A stretch of 64,000 nt of DNA from an uncultured Aquimarina sp. (GCA_947502885.1 CANNBP010000009.1:186001-250000), one strand, 5' to 3'. Positions 36,143 through 46,016 are shown, counted from the stretch's first letter. Notes: a model not told the origin generated them from the letters alone. Program-made: numbers and translations.

Positions 36143-38554
36143 ATGATTAAGAATTATATCAAAATAGCTTGGAGAAATTTATTAAGAAATAAAACATTTT
36201 CCTTTATCAATATTTTTGGTCTTTCGATAGGTTTAGGCACTTGTCTTTTGCTTACACTATATATTATTGATGAGTTGACGTATGATATACATCATAAAGA
36301 TGTAGATCAGATTTATAGAGTATCTATGGAGTCTATGGGGACCCCCACAGCTACGGTTTCTGCACCAATGGCCAAAGGACTCGAAGATCAGATTTCTGAA
36401 GTTAAAGAATCTACCAGAATACTTAAGTTTCCCAATATAGATAAGTTCCTATTAAAAGATAAAGAAAACAATAACCAGTTTTATGAATCTAATGGGTTTT
36501 ATGTTGATGCTACTTTTTTTGAAATTTTCACGTATGATTTTAAGTATGGCGAATACAAAACTGCACTAAACACCCCAAATACTGTTGTACTTTCTGAAGA
36601 GGTCGCTACTAAAATGTTTGGAGATATAAATCCAGTAAATAAAGTAATAGGTATAGAAATTCCTTATGCAAATACGAAGTATACTGTAAAGGGAGTTTTT
36701 AAAAACAATACAAATAAATCACACGTTAAGCCAAACTTATTATTGTCAATGAAAAATGATGATGTGGGAGAATGGGTAGATGAACAAACAAATTGGGCAA
36801 CCAATAATATGTTTTATACCTATGTAAAGCTAAACAGTGATGCTTCGATTACAAGTTTTGAAGAAAAGCTACCGGCATTTTATGATAAAAATGCGGGCCC
36901 ATATTTATTAGAAGGAACAGAGAGAACCCTGTTTACAACTCCTCTTAAGGATATTTACCTAAAATCTGATGTTAATATGGAGCTATCTGCAAATGGTAGT
37001 ATGACTTCGATCTATATTTTTAGTGCGATAGCAGGATTCTTATTATTAATAGCCTGTATTAATTTTATGAACCTCTCTACAGCCAGATCAGAGAAAAGAT
37101 CAAAAGAAGTTGGAATGAGAAAAGTATTGGGAGCCAAAAAGAAATCATTGATCTTTCAGTTTTTAGGGGAGTCCATGATTTTGGCTTTAATATCATTAGT
37201 TTTCGCCTTGATTATTGTGGTTGTAATGCTTCCTTTGTTCAATTCTTTTGCAGATAAGAATTTATCTCTTTTACAATATCCCAGTTTTGTATTTTATATA
37301 AGCGGTTTGGCAATAATTACAGGAGTATTATCTGGGCTTTATCCCGCTTTTTACCTGTCATCTTTTAGGCCAATTACTGTATTAAAAGGCAAACTAACGA
37401 ATTCTTTTTCTGTTACTGCTATAAGAAAGGGATTGGTTGTTTTTCAATTTACTATATCTGCCACTTTAATCTTGGTTGCAGGTGTGATTTGGCAACAAAT
37501 GAATTTTATTAATGATCAAGATCTTGGATTTCAAAAAGAACAACAGCTTATTATTCCATTAAGACGTTCTTCGGTTGCAGAAAGATATCAAACTATGAAA
37601 TCTGAAATACTTAGAAATCCAAATATAAAATCGGTTACAGGAGGAAGTGCATATCCCGGTCTTTTAACAATTAGTGATAATATGTTCTATAAAAAGGGGC
37701 AGACGGTTGAAGATGGTATCTGGACGAGATATGGATGGGTAAATGATGATTATGTAAAAACCTTGGGGTATGAACTTTTGTATGGAAGAGGGTTTTCAGA
37801 AAATAGCCAGAAAGATAGCTTGTCGATTATTTTAAATGAAACTGCAGTTAAACAAATAGGTTTTGAACCGGATAAAGCGATAGGAAAAGAAATTTTCTTT
37901 GAGTGGAATAAAGAAAAATTCAACTTAGAGATTATTGGAGTAATTAAAGATTTTAATTTTCAAAGTTTACACGAACCTATAATGGCATATGGACTTAGAA
38001 GGTTAACAGGAGGTCAAACGAATTACTTGGTAGCAAATATCGAAAGTTCAGAAATAGAAAGTACACTAGGAAGTATAGAACAAGTCTGGAAAACTAATAA
38101 CCCAGATACTCCATTCGAATATTTTTTCCTTGATCAGAATTTTGATCTTAATTATGCTTCAGAAAAGAGAACGTCAAATGTCGTTTTGGTATTTATGCTA
38201 ATTGCAATTTTTATCGCTTGTATAGGGTTGTTTGGCTTGGCATCATTTACAACAGAACAGCGATACAAAGAAGTAGGAATTAGAAAAGTATTGGGGGCGT
38301 CTGTGATTAGTATTACTACAATGCACTTAAAAGAGTTTTTAAAGCTTATCATTTTTGCTATGATTATAGCAAGTCCATTAGCATACTATATGGGTAATAG
38401 GTGGTTACAAAATTTTGCGTATCAGATTGATATCGGATGGAAATTGTTTGCATTAACAACCTTGATCGCAATATGTATTGTTTTTGCTACTGTAGGTTAC
38501 CAGGTAGTTAAGGCAGCTGTTGCTAATCCAATAAAAAGTTTACGTACAGAATAA
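36143..38554 (+). CDS. MacB/FtsX-type ABC permease, 7 of 9
   Basis: This 803-residue member has canonical coupling motifs in both halves: KEVGMRKVLGAKKK near residue 318 and KEVGIRKVLGAS near 707. The first membrane segment is followed by ELTYDIHHKDVDQIYRV, the short conserved entry into the periplasmic domain seen throughout the array. It ends NPIKSLRTE. It starts 25 bp after permease 6. Of the nine it looks closest to a family average, so it may represent the functional prototype. Confidence 0.9.
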   Translation: MIKNYIKIAWRNLLRNKTFSFINIFGLSIGLGTCLLLTLYIIDELTYDIHHKDVDQIYRVSMESMGTPTATVSAPMAKGLEDQISEVKESTRILKFPNIDKFLLKDKENNNQFYESNGFYVDATFFEIFTYDFKYGEYKTALNTPNTVVLSEEVATKMFGDINPVNKVIGIEIPYANTKYTVKGVFKNNTNKSHVKPNLLLSMKNDDVGEWVDEQTNWATNNMFYTYVKLNSDASITSFEEKLPAFYDKNAGPYLLEGTERTLFTTPLKDIYLKSDVNMELSANGSMTSIYIFSAIAGFLLLIACINFMNLSTARSEKRSKEVGMRKVLGAKKKSLIFQFLGESMILALISLVFALIIVVVMLPLFNSFADKNLSLLQYPSFVFYISGLAIITGVLSGLYPAFYLSSFRPITVLKGKLTNSFSVTAIRKGLVVFQFTISATLILVAGVIWQQMNFINDQDLGFQKEQQLIIPLRRSSVAERYQTMKSEILRNPNIKSVTGGSAYPGLLTISDNMFYKKGQTVEDGIWTRYGWVNDDYVKTLGYELLYGRGFSENSQKDSLSIILNETAVKQIGFEPDKAIGKEIFFEWNKEKFNLEIIGVIKDFNFQSLHEPIMAYGLRRLTGGQTNYLVANIESSEIESTLGSIEQVWKTNNPDTPFEYFFLDQNFDLNYASEKRTSNVVLVFMLIAIFIACIGLFGLASFTTEQRYKEVGIRKVLGASVISITTMHLKEFLKLIIFAMIIASPLAYYMGNRWLQNFAYQIDIGWKLFALTTLIAICIVFATVGYQVVKAAVANPIKSLRTE

Positions 38555-38577
38555 AATTTTAAAAAAATACAATAGAG

Positions 38578-40965
38578 ATGTTTAAACATTATATCAAAAT
38601 TGCTTACAGAAATTTAGTTAAGAATAGAATGTTATCCCTTGTTAACCTATTAGGTTTAACCCTTGGGCTAGCCAGTATAATGACTTTAGTTTTTGTAGTA
38701 CATGCATATTATAACGCCAATGGCTTTATACAAGAAGAAGAAAATTTGTACTATTTAAAAACTTTTACAACAACGGGACATAGTTATAATGAAACGACAT
38801 ACCCATTATTGGATAAAATAAAGAGTTCGTGCCCAGATGTGGTTGCCGGGACTCACCTTATAGGATGGAACCAACCATGGCTTTCTTATAAAGATATTAA
38901 TTTGCAGGAAAGAAGAACCTCTTATGCTGATCCTGATTTTTTTGAAGTATTTACGCTTCCTTTAAAGTATGGAGATGCGGATAAAGCATTAAAGAATAAA
39001 TATGATGTTGTTTTAACTGATGAGGTGAGCACAAAGTTTTTTGGAGATAAAAACCCTATAGGTGAAAAATTAATTTTTAATGATACACTTAGTTTAAAAA
39101 TTGCGGGTGTTTTAGAGCCTGTTAGTTCGTATTCTTCATTACGTCTTGGGGTTTTATTAACGACACAATTATTAGAGGATAACCCTAGTTTTAAAGAACA
39201 TTCGGGGTGGAAAAGTACATTTACGTCGAATACAATACGTCTTAGAGCCGGTGCAGATGTGCAAAAATTTGAAGCTCAAGTAATGAACTTGGTTCGTCAA
39301 AACTATGCAGACCCTTCAAATGTTGAAAAAATTAAAGTAGAGCCATACTCAAAAATAAGAGTGGATAATATTCCGATTGCAGGAATCATAATAAAAGGTG
39401 CTATTGCAACCATAATTTTTGTGTTACTAATTGTATTAGTTAATCTTATTAATTTGAATACATCTGTGATGTATAGTAGAACTAAACAATTGGCTGTTAA
39501 AAAGATTTTAGGAGATAATAAAAAGAGTATTGTATTTCAGTTTTGTCTAGAAAATGGTTTGTTGGTTTTAGTTTCTCTTTTTATATCTTCCATTGCATTT
39601 GTTTTACTACTGTTACCACAAATTAATGAAACGTTTGGAGGAAATTTTGGAAAAATAGCTATCGAGTTGCCTAAAGATTACCCTGTTATTTTATACTTTT
39701 TGGGGTTAGGCGTATTCATAACATTGGTTGTAGGTGCATTGCCAACATTTCGCTTTGTTGCTTTGCCGATATCTGTTGCATTAAAAGGTAAACTAAACTC
39801 CATAAGAAAAAATCTTTTTTTTAGAAACGCATTTATAATCATGCAGTTCTCGTTGGCCATTTTATTTATTTGTACTGCAATTATATTGAACTATCAGATT
39901 AATTTTATGAAAGAGGCTCCATTGGGCTATTCACAGGATAATATCAGTATTGCAAAAATTAACTTAGACTATAAAGATGAGAAAGCCGCCGAATCCAAAT
40001 TTTCTCAAATTTTGGATCAGTTAAAAGCGAATCCATTTGTGCAAAGCTTTTCAACTACCCAAATGGTTCCTTCGGCATACAATAGAAGTTACAATAACTT
40101 TGTTGATCCAGAAACAGGGAAAGAGGTTAGAATTAGGTATGGGCATACAGATGCCAGTTATTTTAAAACATTGGATATACCATTGATTTCTGGAAGAAAT
40201 TTTAGAGACCAAAATGAAGCTATTGAAAATGGTACTATTGTAATAAATAGTAGTGCTATGAGAGCACTTGGATGGACCAATCTTGATAATAAAAGGCTTA
40301 ACAATAAGGGAGAAACTTCAGAAGGTTTTAAAGTTATTGGCGTAACTGAAGATTTTCACTATCAAGGTATGCAAAGCAGTATAGAACCCTTGGCACATTT
40401 TTATGGAGGAAAGCAAAAATTGAAATACAACAATTATTTGATGCTTAAGATTGTAAAAGGAAAAGAAAAACAGGTGTTTCAACAACTCGAAGCTGATTTT
40501 GCTCAAATCCAATCAAAAAGAGTCCTTGAGTATGAACTATTATCTGATAAAACCAATGCACAATACGATATTTTAAAGGGGATTTTAAAAACGGTAAATT
40601 TTGTTGCCTTCTTTACCATTTTGATTTCTTGCTTGGGTATGTTTGGTTTAATTTCTCTAATGGCAAAAAAGAGAGTTAAAGAAATAGGTGTGCGTAAAGT
40701 GTTAGGGGCGAGTATTGTAAAGATATTGATATTATTGTCTAAAGAATTTATTGTACTTGTAGGCATAGCTAGTTGTATTGCAATTCCTATAGCCTGGTGG
40801 CTTATGAGTAGTTGGTTGCAGAGTTTTGCATATCGAATTGATATACAGTGGTGGATGATGGTCTTAGGAGGAGCATTAGCGCTTTTAATTGTTTCTGTCA
40901 CAGTAGGTATACAATCATTTAAATCTGCCGTTGTAAATCCTGTAAAAAGCCTTAGAGCAGAGTAA
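38578..40965 (+). CDS. MacB/FtsX-type ABC permease, 8 of 9 (unit 1 degenerate)
   Basis: This 795-residue double-unit protein has a strongly altered coupling motif in unit 1. Near residue 301 it reads KQLAVKKILGDNKK, so Glu-Val-Gly, Arg and the final Gly-Ala of EVGxRKVLGA are all changed. Unit 2 keeps KEIGVRKVLGAS near 700. If the motif contacts the ATPase, only one half may be driven by a standard ATPase, or the altered half may prefer the altered second ATPase. The first periplasmic domain lacks the DTFHE/DKFH entry motif and has YYNANGFIQEEENLYY. It ends NPVKSLRAE. Confidence 0.87.
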   Translation: MFKHYIKIAYRNLVKNRMLSLVNLLGLTLGLASIMTLVFVVHAYYNANGFIQEEENLYYLKTFTTTGHSYNETTYPLLDKIKSSCPDVVAGTHLIGWNQPWLSYKDINLQERRTSYADPDFFEVFTLPLKYGDADKALKNKYDVVLTDEVSTKFFGDKNPIGEKLIFNDTLSLKIAGVLEPVSSYSSLRLGVLLTTQLLEDNPSFKEHSGWKSTFTSNTIRLRAGADVQKFEAQVMNLVRQNYADPSNVEKIKVEPYSKIRVDNIPIAGIIIKGAIATIIFVLLIVLVNLINLNTSVMYSRTKQLAVKKILGDNKKSIVFQFCLENGLLVLVSLFISSIAFVLLLLPQINETFGGNFGKIAIELPKDYPVILYFLGLGVFITLVVGALPTFRFVALPISVALKGKLNSIRKNLFFRNAFIIMQFSLAILFICTAIILNYQINFMKEAPLGYSQDNISIAKINLDYKDEKAAESKFSQILDQLKANPFVQSFSTTQMVPSAYNRSYNNFVDPETGKEVRIRYGHTDASYFKTLDIPLISGRNFRDQNEAIENGTIVINSSAMRALGWTNLDNKRLNNKGETSEGFKVIGVTEDFHYQGMQSSIEPLAHFYGGKQKLKYNNYLMLKIVKGKEKQVFQQLEADFAQIQSKRVLEYELLSDKTNAQYDILKGILKTVNFVAFFTILISCLGMFGLISLMAKKRVKEIGVRKVLGASIVKILILLSKEFIVLVGIASCIAIPIAWWLMSSWLQSFAYRIDIQWWMMVLGGALALLIVSVTVGIQSFKSAVVNPVKSLRAE

Positions 40966-40997
40966 AACTTATAAGAAATCAAGTAAAAAAATAAATG

Positions 40998-43508
40998 ATG
41001 TTCAAACACTATATAAAAATAGCTTGGAGAAATGCGATTCGCCAAAAACAATTTACTATTCTTAATGTTTTGGGTTTAAGTATTGGTATTGCCACTTGCT
41101 TTATTATAGGGCTTTATATTCATAGCGAAATGACATATGATACCTTTCACGAAAGAGGAGAACGCATTTATAGAGTAAATCAACCAAATATTTGGAGAGA
41201 TTGGAATGAAGTATCTTCTGCCACAGGCCCTAATGTAGCTACTGCATTACGCAGCGATGCTCCAGATTTTGAAGAGATAACTCGACTGTTAAATACAGGA
41301 ACTCAAGTTGTAAAAGTAGGAGGAGAGTCTAATCAAACTAGTATTTACAAAGAAGAACAGTATTTTGCGGTAGAAGAAAATTTTTTAGATGTTTTTTCTT
41401 TTGATCTTTTGAAAGGAAACCCAAAGACAGTTTTTGCAGAACCTTTTAGTATGGTGATAACCACCAAAACCGCTAAACGTTATTTTGGTAATCAAAACCC
41501 CTTAGGAAAAACAGTAGAAGTCAAAGATTTTGATGGTTCCTGGAAAACATATACAGTAAATGGTGTAGTTGCAGATGTGCCTTATAAATCACATATTCAG
41601 TTTGAGGTACTCGTTTCTTTAAAAAGTTTCTCAGATCAAATGCATGCCAATGGTTGGAAATGGATATGGACAGCCTTCTCAACGTATGGATTGGTTAAAG
41701 AAGGAACAGATATTGGAGAATTAACGGATCAAATACAGGCAATACCACCAAAATGGGCTCCACCTACTACCGAACGTATTTTTAATCAAACTTTTGATGA
41801 GTTTACAGCAGGAAATGCTTGGAGACTTTATCTTCAACCACTCAGTGATATATATATTGCAGGAGAACCAACAATACATTCTTTTGGACCAACAGGAGAT
41901 CCAATATTTATAAAAATATTTGGTGCAATTGGTCTTTTAGTTTTGGTGCTATCATGTATTAATTTTATGAATCTATCGACGGCAAGATCTTCTAAAAGAG
42001 CCAAGGAAATTGGAGTAAGAAAAGTATTAGGAACAAAGCGAAAATCATTAATTAAACAATTCATATTAGAATCAACACTTTTTGTGTTCATAGGTACTGT
42101 TTTAGCCTTAGTATTGGTGCAACTTTCTCTTAAAATATTTAATACAATTGCAGATGTAAATATTGAATTAATATCGCACTTTACTAATCCGTGGTTCTTA
42201 ATAGGGGTATTGATATTTGTTGTTGTACTAGGTTTAATTTCTGGAAGTTATCCAGCTTTTTATCTTTCAATGTTTCAGCCAATCGAGACCCTTAAAGGAA
42301 AAATTGGTAAAAAATTTAGAGGTAAAGGTATTAGAAACGGATTAGTAGTAGTTCAGTTTACAATTTCGATAGCTTTAGTCATATGTACTTTGTTTGTTCA
42401 AAAACAATTGGGATATGCATCTTCGTTAGATGTTGGGTTTGAAAAAGAAAATATTCTTCAGATACATAATATCGAACAGATAGGTTTTGATACAGAAGTA
42501 CTTAAAACGAAATTTTTGTCTAATCCGGCTTTCACTAAGGTTGGGAAATCGTTTGGGCTACCTCCAAATGTTTGGACTGGGGATAGATATAAAACTGTTG
42601 ATGCCCAAAATGATGTGGTTCAACTTAGAAACCTAAGGGCAGAAGAAGATTATTTGGATGTATTGGGTGTAGAGTTTGTTGCCGGTAGCAATTTTGATGT
42701 TTCAAGACCAAATGATAAGTATAAGGTTATTCTTAACGAAGAAGCTGTAAGAGCATTAGGATGGGGTGATAAAACAACATATAAGACAGATTCTCCTATT
42801 GGTAAAATTTTGGCCTTAGCATCAGGTAGTGAAGATGAATTTGAAGTAATGGGTGTAGTTAAAGATTTTAATATCAATAGCGTTCAGCAAAAGATTGCCC
42901 CGTTGGTTATTATTCATCATCAAAATGATAAAGTATGGGACTATGGTGGGGGATTATCTTATTATTCAATGAGGCTTAATCCTATGATGGTGACAAATGT
43001 AGAAGATCTTCAAGTACTAATTAATAAGGTTGAAAATGACTTAGCACGGATTGATCCTTCTATACCTTTTGAGTATAGTTTTATGGATCAAGATTTTGAA
43101 AATACGTTTATTTCAGAACAAAGAATGGCTACGATTCTTAACGTATTTACTTTTATGGCTTTAGTTATTGCATGCCTTGGGCTATTTGGTTTGTCAGCTT
43201 TTACAGCAGAACAACGAGTAAAGGAACTTAGTATAAGAAAGGTCTTGGGAGCAAAGGTTTCTAGTTTAGCTGTTTTGTTTTCATCAGAATTTACGAAACT
43301 GGTAGTCGTTGCCATTGTTTTTGCAACACCAATCGCGTATCTTTTGGTAGACTGGTGGCTTGAGAATTTTGCATATAGAACTCCTATAGATGTTTGGGTA
43401 TTTATTGTAGCCGCTATAAGTGCCATAGGTATTACATTAATAACTGTAAGTTTTCAAACACTTAAAGTAGCAATGTCAAATCCCATAAAAAATTTAAGAA
43501 CAGAATAG
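40998..43508 (+). CDS. MacB/FtsX-type ABC permease, 9 of 9
   Basis: This is an 836-residue permease (837 if the ATG at 40995 is used; I prefer 40998 because MFKHYIKIAWRN matches the family). It is the near-twin of permease 3 in both halves, sharing the long first domain with IPPKWAPPTTERIFNQ and DEFTAGNAWRLYLQPL. Coupling motifs are KEIGVRKVLGTKRK near 334 and KELSIRKVLGAK near 740. It ends NPIKNLRTE. It closes the permease series, and the second ATPase gene begins 51 bp downstream. Confidence 0.9.
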   Translation: MFKHYIKIAWRNAIRQKQFTILNVLGLSIGIATCFIIGLYIHSEMTYDTFHERGERIYRVNQPNIWRDWNEVSSATGPNVATALRSDAPDFEEITRLLNTGTQVVKVGGESNQTSIYKEEQYFAVEENFLDVFSFDLLKGNPKTVFAEPFSMVITTKTAKRYFGNQNPLGKTVEVKDFDGSWKTYTVNGVVADVPYKSHIQFEVLVSLKSFSDQMHANGWKWIWTAFSTYGLVKEGTDIGELTDQIQAIPPKWAPPTTERIFNQTFDEFTAGNAWRLYLQPLSDIYIAGEPTIHSFGPTGDPIFIKIFGAIGLLVLVLSCINFMNLSTARSSKRAKEIGVRKVLGTKRKSLIKQFILESTLFVFIGTVLALVLVQLSLKIFNTIADVNIELISHFTNPWFLIGVLIFVVVLGLISGSYPAFYLSMFQPIETLKGKIGKKFRGKGIRNGLVVVQFTISIALVICTLFVQKQLGYASSLDVGFEKENILQIHNIEQIGFDTEVLKTKFLSNPAFTKVGKSFGLPPNVWTGDRYKTVDAQNDVVQLRNLRAEEDYLDVLGVEFVAGSNFDVSRPNDKYKVILNEEAVRALGWGDKTTYKTDSPIGKILALASGSEDEFEVMGVVKDFNINSVQQKIAPLVIIHHQNDKVWDYGGGLSYYSMRLNPMMVTNVEDLQVLINKVENDLARIDPSIPFEYSFMDQDFENTFISEQRMATILNVFTFMALVIACLGLFGLSAFTAEQRVKELSIRKVLGAKVSSLAVLFSSEFTKLVVVAIVFATPIAYLLVDWWLENFAYRTPIDVWVFIVAAISAIGITLITVSFQTLKVAMSNPIKNLRTE

Positions 43509-43559
43509 TATTTACTATCTGGTAAAAAAAGGAAATAAAAATTAAAAGAATATTAGCAT

Positions 43560-44222
43560 ATGTTATTACAATTAAAAAATGTATCAAAATGGGTGCAATC
43601 AGGAGGACAAAAAACCTTTTTGCTTAAGGATATTAATTTTTGGGTTAATGAAGGAGATTTTATTTCTATTATGGGGCCTTCTGGATCAGGAAAATCCACG
43701 TTGCTTAATGTGATAGGAATGTTAGATGGCTTTAATGAGGGTGAATATACTTTTTTAGATGAGTCAGTACATTCTCTTAAAGAAAAACATCGATCAAACT
43801 TATACAAACAATATATAGGGTTTGTATTTCAGTCATATCATTTAATTGATGAATTAACCGTTAAAGAAAACCTGGAGATGCCTTTGCTATATAAGAAATA
43901 TGGTTCTTCAGAAAGGAAATCACTAGTTGGAGATATGTTGGATCGTTTTAATATTGTTGGTAAAAAAGATCTTTTTCCTTCGCAATTAAGTGGCGGGCAA
44001 CAACAGTTGGTAGGTATTGCCAGAGCTTTAATTGCAAGTCCTAAACTTATCCTTGCCGATGAACCAACCGGAAACCTTAACTCTAAGCAAGGCGAAGAGA
44101 TTATGGAAACATTTACGCAATTAAATAAAGAAGGGGTGACGATTATACAAGTAACACATTCTGAAAAAAATATGGCGTATGGCTCAAGAGTTATTAATTT
44201 ACTAGATGGAAACCTAGTATAA
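43560..44222 (+). CDS. MacB/LolD-type ABC ATPase (second, altered motifs)
   Basis: This 220-residue ATPase has a good Walker A (GPSGSGKST, 39-47), Q-loop FVFQSYHL and Walker B LILADEP (163-169). Two otherwise near-invariant positions are changed. The signature reads LSGGQQQL, with Leu150 in place of Arg. The D-loop reads NLNS, with Asn174 in place of Asp. The H-loop His (VTHSEKN) is kept. It may hydrolyse ATP slowly, act as the silent half of a heterodimer with the first ATPase, or serve only some of the permeases. It lies at the far end of the array from the first ATPase, which fits either a duplication or a dedicated partner of permease 9. Confidence 0.88.
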   Translation: MLLQLKNVSKWVQSGGQKTFLLKDINFWVNEGDFISIMGPSGSGKSTLLNVIGMLDGFNEGEYTFLDESVHSLKEKHRSNLYKQYIGFVFQSYHLIDELTVKENLEMPLLYKKYGSSERKSLVGDMLDRFNIVGKKDLFPSQLSGGQQQLVGIARALIASPKLILADEPTGNLNSKQGEEIMETFTQLNKEGVTIIQVTHSEKNMAYGSRVINLLDGNLV

Positions 44223-44288
44223 TCCCCTACTTAAAGTAAGGGATTGATTCTCTCGAGATCTTGTTAGTTTTTAATTACAATTTACATA

Positions 44289-45797
44289 CTATTCGGATTC
44301 TGGAGCAACGGTAAATTGCCTAATAGCTGAGTTAGGTTCTATAATAGTATAACCTTTCCAGAATTCGGAGCTGTATTTAGATAAATATGTGGGTTTAATA
44401 GCTTTATTCTCTTTAAGATTAGTGTAGTCACTTTCACTAAGTAATTTAGAATCAAAAACGACAATTTCATATTTAAGCGTGTTTGTTGTTACAAAATTGA
44501 TGTCTAATGATAATTCGTTTTGTTTACGCTTACCTTTAACAAACTTATTCTTCTCGATAACTTTTAGAGGTCTATCAAACCCAAAAAGCTTACCTCTATA
44601 CAACTCTAGGTATTTTAGATCATATTTATTGTTTTGATTTTTGGAAAAAATTAATTTATTGCGATATAGTTTATCTTGGTAATGAACTCCTAAAAGTTTG
44701 AAATTTTTGAGGGGTTTTACATTTTCATAGTCAACTCTAACGATTGCAAAATCTTCGGTGTTAATGTATAAGGTGCCTTTGAAATCTTCACTACGTTTTG
44801 GAACAAAATCAATGATGTAAACACTTTGATCTTCTATGTAGGTATAATCATTTAACTCAAACTTATATCGATTCGATTTATTAAGAAAATTAGATTTAAC
44901 ATCTTCATTATAAAAAAATGAGGATAATATGTTATTTAAGCTTTCTTTTCTACGGTTCTGAAATTCGCTTTTATCTTCTTTTTTCTTTTGTTCATCCATT
45001 TGATCTTTTATCTCTTCCGCGTTTTTGTCATTTTCGAGTATAGAATCAACTTGCACTTTGGTTCCGAACCATCCAGACTTGATTTTAAGATATGAATTTG
45101 GCTTTATATTTTTCTTAAAAATAGCTTCCATTTTTTCAGATAACGCATCCATAGAAATTGAATTATTTTTATCGTATAATTCTGCGGCCTTGCTAATGTG
45201 CAATTTTCTTCTGTTAGCATCGCTAGAATACTCCCCCAGCATTTCGGTATAGAATTCTGTTTTTTTAGGTAGGATTGATATAATACTATCCATTAGCTTT
45301 TTATCCAGCTCTTTAATCGTTGATTTTTTAAATTTTATATCCAGCTTTTTTATTTTACTAAAATCGGACTCTCTAAAAAATAAATGTTTTTGTGATAGAT
45401 CAAAGTTATAATTTTGAGAGATTCGTGCTTTGACATTATCAATTACCTCTTCTGCAGTTAGATTTTTATTTGAGACAAAAACACCACTTAGTTCTATGGC
45501 TTTGGGGTTTAAAGCAATAATGGTATCTATTTCATTTTGAATAGAGAAACCTCTTTTTTCATATCCCATTGAAGAAATATATATCGAATCAACTTTTGCA
45601 ATTTTATCCTTGAGAGTCAAGCTGAAACGACCTTCTTCATTGGTAATAATACCTTGATCATTTGATAATTGTATGGTGGCATAGGGTATAGGTTGATTGG
45701 TTTTTTGGTCTATAACTTTGGCCTTGATATTTTGAGCTGATATTATGGTATTTAGAAATAGTAACGGTAATAGTAATAACGTCTTTTTAAAGTACAT
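44289..45797 (-). CDS. Carboxypeptidase-regulatory-like-domain protein
   Basis: This 502-residue secreted protein has a signal peptide (MYFKKTLLLLPLLFLNTIISA) and an N-terminal beta-sandwich (IKAKVIDQKTNQPIPYATIQL) of the carboxypeptidase D regulatory-like type. A mostly charged body follows, with a Lys/Glu-rich segment near residue 260 (DQMDEQKKKEDKSEFQ). Such proteins are common in Bacteroidota as periplasmic or outer-membrane surface factors; the catalytic peptidase domain is absent. The body resembles a beta-barrel or lipoprotein-carrier-like fold only vaguely, so no enzymatic function is claimed. It converges on the second ATPase gene and has its own upstream region with two terminator hairpins. 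Confidence 0.8.
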   Translation of the reverse strand: MYFKKTLLLLPLLFLNTIISAQNIKAKVIDQKTNQPIPYATIQLSNDQGIITNEEGRFSLTLKDKIAKVDSIYISSMGYEKRGFSIQNEIDTIIALNPKAIELSGVFVSNKNLTAEEVIDNVKARISQNYNFDLSQKHLFFRESDFSKIKKLDIKFKKSTIKELDKKLMDSIISILPKKTEFYTEMLGEYSSDANRRKLHISKAAELYDKNNSISMDALSEKMEAIFKKNIKPNSYLKIKSGWFGTKVQVDSILENDKNAEEIKDQMDEQKKKEDKSEFQNRRKESLNNILSSFFYNEDVKSNFLNKSNRYKFELNDYTYIEDQSVYIIDFVPKRSEDFKGTLYINTEDFAIVRVDYENVKPLKNFKLLGVHYQDKLYRNKLIFSKNQNNKYDLKYLELYRGKLFGFDRPLKVIEKNKFVKGKRKQNELSLDINFVTTNTLKYEIVVFDSKLLSESDYTNLKENKAIKPTYLSKYSSEFWKGYTIIEPNSAIRQFTVAPESE

Positions 45798-45864
45798 ACT
45801 TGAGTTTTTATCAATAAGAGTTTATATGATAGACGTAATTTTTGTAGTAATGGTTGCATTGATG

Positions 45865-45909
45865 AAACAAAAAACCTTTCGATATTTAATATCGAAAGGT
45901 TTTTTGTTT
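45865..45909. terminator. Perfect 22-bp inverted repeat, bidirectional terminator
   Basis: Arms at 45865-45886 and 45888-45909 are perfect reverse complements over 22 bp, separated by a single T (the real loop opens a few bases). Poly-A and poly-T flanks give a U tract on either strand. It lies 68 bp upstream of the start of the carboxypeptidase-regulatory protein gene, so it could be an attenuator of that gene or a barrier to read-through. Confidence 0.7.
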
Positions 45910-46016
45910 ATACTTTTTTTGAAAATTATTCTGTCAAATTAAGGCTTTTTACTTCAGGAGAATCTAAAATAGGTATATAAACTTTCCAATTTGAATCAAT
46001 TAAAGTTGTAGTAAAA

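Noticed and set aside
21404..43508. Permease series as an assembly duplication artefact
   Set aside because: Apart from the 62-bp junction, the nine genes differ throughout in sequence and length, so they are real distinct genes.
44224..44242. Hairpin CCCCTACTT...AAGTAAGGG after the second ATPase gene as operon terminator
   Set aside because: The stem has a mismatch and there is no T tract after it, so I do not list it as a terminator.
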